Part shown: positions 62,433 to 64,000 of the stretch, in pieces | Numbering within the stretch: position 1 is the first letter of the stretch | Layout: each line of letters begins with the position of its first letter | Assembly (NCBI RefSeq): GCF_016415625.1 | Contig: NZ_WBXP01000005.1 | Coordinates: forward strand, 60,583-124,582 | Source of the DNA: Shimwellia pseudoproteus | GTDB lineage: Bacteria; Pseudomonadota; Gammaproteobacteria; Enterobacterales; Enterobacteriaceae | Direction: 5' to 3' | Length of the DNA: 64,000 bases | The notes under the pieces: generated by a model | The model's database searches: none | The model's input: the letters and a program-made list of their open reading frames with translations, nothing else | What the model was told of the DNA's origin: nothing | Position numbers and translations under genes: made by a program

Positions 62433-63240
62433 GCCGTTCCAGTTCAGTTTTATGAATCAGGCGCTGGGTATTGCGCTGGTGGTGGCGGTGCCCTGTGCGC
62501 TGCTGTCGGTTTTCCTGGTGCTGAAGGGCTGGGCGCTAATGGGGGACGCCATGAGCCACGCGGTGTTTCCGGGGATCGTTCTGGCCTGGATTCTGGGGTT
62601 GCCTCTCGGCAGCGGGGCATTTGTTGCCGGCCTGTTTTGCGCCTTTGCCAGTGGCTGGCTGAAGGACAATAGCCGTATTAAGCAGGATACCCTGATGGGG
62701 ATCGTCTTTTCCGGGATGTTTGCCTCCGGGCTTATCCTGTATATCGCCGTGAAGCCGGCAGTGCACCTTGAGCATATTCTGTTCGGGGATATGCTTGGGA
62801 TCTTGCCGGGTGATATTGCCCAGACCGTGGCGATCGCGGTGGTGATCGTGGGGGTAATGATCCTTAAATGGCGGGATTTTCTGCTGTTCTGCTTTGATGC
62901 GCAGCAGGCCCAGGCCTCCGGGCTGGCGACCCGCTGGTTACACTATGGGCTGCTGGCGATGGTGGCGCTGACCATTGTTGCCACCCTGAAATCGGTGGGG
63001 ATTATTTTATCGGTGTCGCTGCTGATTGCCCCGGGGGCGATTGCGGTATTGCTTACCCGGCGCTTCTCCCGGACGCTGTTACTGGCGGTGGCCGTGGCGG
63101 TGGTGGTTTCAGTCAGTGGGGTGTATCTGTCGTTCTTTATTGATAGTGCGCCGGCCCCCACCATTGTGGTGCTGTTTGCGCTGGTGTTTTGTGCGGCGTT
63201 TATCACCGACATACTGCGCACCCGCCGCCAGGAGCAGTAA
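62413..63240 (+). CDS. sitD: SitD, manganese/iron ABC transporter permease
   Basis: The second ABC-3 permease, 275 residues from the ATG at 62413, which has AGGAGGAG upstream within sitC; the longer open frame from 62293 is out of frame with a real protein. It repeats the sitC signature as FLVLKGWALMGDAMSHAVFPGIVLAW. The C-terminus, FITDILRTRRQEQ, is polar. Last gene of the operon, followed by an inverted repeat (63269-63291) and the convergent yjgM. Confidence 0.93.
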   Translation: MLTLLLEPFQFSFMNQALGIALVVAVPCALLSVFLVLKGWALMGDAMSHAVFPGIVLAWILGLPLGSGAFVAGLFCAFASGWLKDNSRIKQDTLMGIVFSGMFASGLILYIAVKPAVHLEHILFGDMLGILPGDIAQTVAIAVVIVGVMILKWRDFLLFCFDAQQAQASGLATRWLHYGLLAMVALTIVATLKSVGIILSVSLLIAPGAIAVLLTRRFSRTLLLAVAVAVVVSVSGVYLSFFIDSAPAPTIVVLFALVFCAAFITDILRTRRQEQ

Positions 63241-63268
63241 CAGAAACGGCTGGCCGGGAGTGGCGCAG

Positions 63269-63291
63269 GGGCCCGGTAACACACCGGGCCC
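63269..63291. terminator. Hairpin between sitD and yjgM
   Basis: Nine-base GC-rich arms GGGCCCGGT/ACCGGGCCC around AACAC, between convergent genes. No T-run on either strand, so a weak or partial terminator. Confidence 0.55.
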
Positions 63292-63302
63292 ACCGGATAC
63301 GG

Positions 63303-63806
63303 TTACAGGCTTTTTAGCATCCGCACTTCACAGTCCACATGGCCGGTATTGCCCAGCGGCCCGTCAATATGTTCGAAGCCCAGTCGCTCATATAACGCTA
63401 TGGCCTGGGTGAGAAACGCGGTGGTTTCCAGATAACAGCGGCGAAAGCCGTATTCACGGGCAAACGCCATCGCGTGGATCGCCAGCTGTTTGGCCTGGCC
63501 CTGTCCCCGGGCGGCAGGCAGGAAGTACATTTTTTGCAGTTCGCAAATATCCTCATCCGCCCCGGCAAGCGGTGCAATGCCGCCACCGCCGACGATGTTG
63601 CCATCCAGTTCGACCACCCAATAAGCGTGGCCCGGCTGGCTGTACAGCTGGTACAGCTCATCGAGGTTGGGATCGGCCACGGTGTAGCCTTTGTCGGCTG
63701 TCAGGCCAAATTCAGCGGAAACATCGCGGATCACCCGGGCAATGGCGGGGTTATCGGCGGGGCTAATGGGGCGAATTTTCAGTGCGGAGAGGGCCGCGAC
63801 ACTCAT
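63303..63806 (-). CDS. yjgM: GNAT-family N-acetyltransferase YjgM/AaaT
   Basis: A 167-residue acetyl-CoA-dependent acetyltransferase, equal in length to E. coli YjgM, which acetylates some amino acids. The acetyl-CoA loop is [14 protein letters not shown] (the Q/RxxGxG/A motif A) and [21 protein letters not shown] forms the C-terminal part of the fold. [21 protein letters not shown] is conserved with E. coli. In E. coli yjgN and valS follow its upstream side; here the sequence is cut by an IS1 copy 95 bases before the start. Confidence 0.93.
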   Translation of the reverse strand: MSVAALSALKIRPISPADNPAIARVIRDVSAEFGLTADKGYTVADPNLDELYQLYSQPGHAYWVVELDGNIVGGGGIAPLAGADEDICELQKMYFLPAARGQGQAKQLAIHAMAFAREYGFRRCYLETTAFLTQAIALYERLGFEHIDGPLGNTGHVDCEVRMLKSL

Positions 63807-63901
63807 GTTGTTACTCGTATTAGCTGGTGGTCAGGGGATAAGCATTAAATACCATTTCAGCGGCAGAATGTAAAAGGAACCCTGAACCGGGTGTCATTTT
63901 T

Positions 63902-64000
63902 GGTGATGCTGCCAACTTACTGATTTAGTGTATGATGGTGTTTTTGAGGTGCTCCAGTGGCTTCTGTTTCTATCAGCTGTCCCTCCTGTTCAGCTACTGA
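63902..64000 (+). mobile_element. IS1 insertion sequence, left end only
   Basis: From 63902 the bases are those of the IS1 left inverted repeat (starting GGTGATGCTGCCAACTTAC) and continue as the known IS1 leader into insA. The element runs out of the window after 99 of about 770 bases. It lies upstream of yjgM (95 bases before its start) in the intergenic region. Its target duplication cannot be checked because the other end is missing. Confidence 0.93.
63957..64000 (+). CDS. insA: IS1 protein InsA, N-terminal fragment
   Basis: Starts GTG at 63957 and reads ASVSISCPSCSAT before the window ends. The CPSC pair begins the zinc-finger domain of InsA. In complete IS1 elements a -1 frameshift joins insA to insB, giving the transposase InsAB'. 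Confidence 0.88.
   Translation, partial: MASVSISCPSCSAT

Overview
The window is chromosomal DNA of an enterobacterium (Enterobacteriaceae, gamma-proteobacteria). The backbone has the gene order of the E. coli ytfL to yjgM interval: ytfL, msrA, tamA, tamB, ytfP, ppa, ytfQRT-yjfF, fbp, mpl, yjgA, pmbA, cybC, nrdGD, treCBR, mgtA, ridA, pyrIB, tabA, argI, rraB, yjgM. Protein lengths match the E. coli orthologues almost residue for residue (TamA 577, TamB 1259, Fbp 332, PyrB 311). A full mdc malonate cluster, miaE and sitABCD give it a Klebsiella/Salmonella flavour, but I cannot fix the genus from the sequence alone.

Accessory DNA sits at several joints of this backbone. (1) Between mpl and yjgA (about 15.5-19.8 kb): an Rpn/YhgA-type nuclease gene and a TonB-dependent receptor with a periplasmic siderophore-binding protein. 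(2) Between cybC and nrdG (about 22.6-38.75 kb): two catabolic operons, malonate decarboxylase (mdcABCDEFGH with convergent mdcR), then a nine-gene operon of largely uncharacterised families. (3) Between pyrL and tabA: the inducible ornithine decarboxylase system speFL-speF-potE. (4) Between rraB and yjgM: miaE, an unrecognised membrane-anchored protein and the Mn/Fe transporter sitABCD. (5) At the right edge: the first 99 bases of an IS1 element upstream of yjgM.

The most interesting region is 31.0-38.7 kb. A stand-alone PRD domain protein, a glycine-rich SFCGS protein, a DUF4312-like protein and two multi-membrane-span proteins (DUF4311-like and DUF4310-like) occupy the place that the mannose-type PTS (dgaABCD) takes in the Salmonella D-glucosaminate operon. 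They are followed by an amidohydrolase/deacetylase, a DgaE-like PLP ammonia-lyase, a DgaF-like KDGP aldolase and a PRD/EIIB/EIIA transcriptional activator. My inference is an undescribed uptake system, possibly PTS-linked, for an N-acylated amino-sugar acid that is deacylated, deaminated to KDGP and cleaved to pyruvate and glyceraldehyde 3-phosphate.

Regulatory elements are well preserved: tandem NrdR boxes before nrdD, a TreR operator before treB, a PhoP box plus mgtL leader before mgtA, the pyrL attenuator, paired ARG boxes before argI, an ornithine-sensing-type speFL leader with an unusual C-terminal tail, a double MntR-type palindrome with a Fur-like site before sitA, a KdgR-like palindrome before tabA, and a GalR-like operator plus a 27-bp palindrome before ytfQ. 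I saw no tRNA, rRNA or CRISPR array and no clear pseudogene; two genes (ytfL and IS1 insA) are cut by the window ends.
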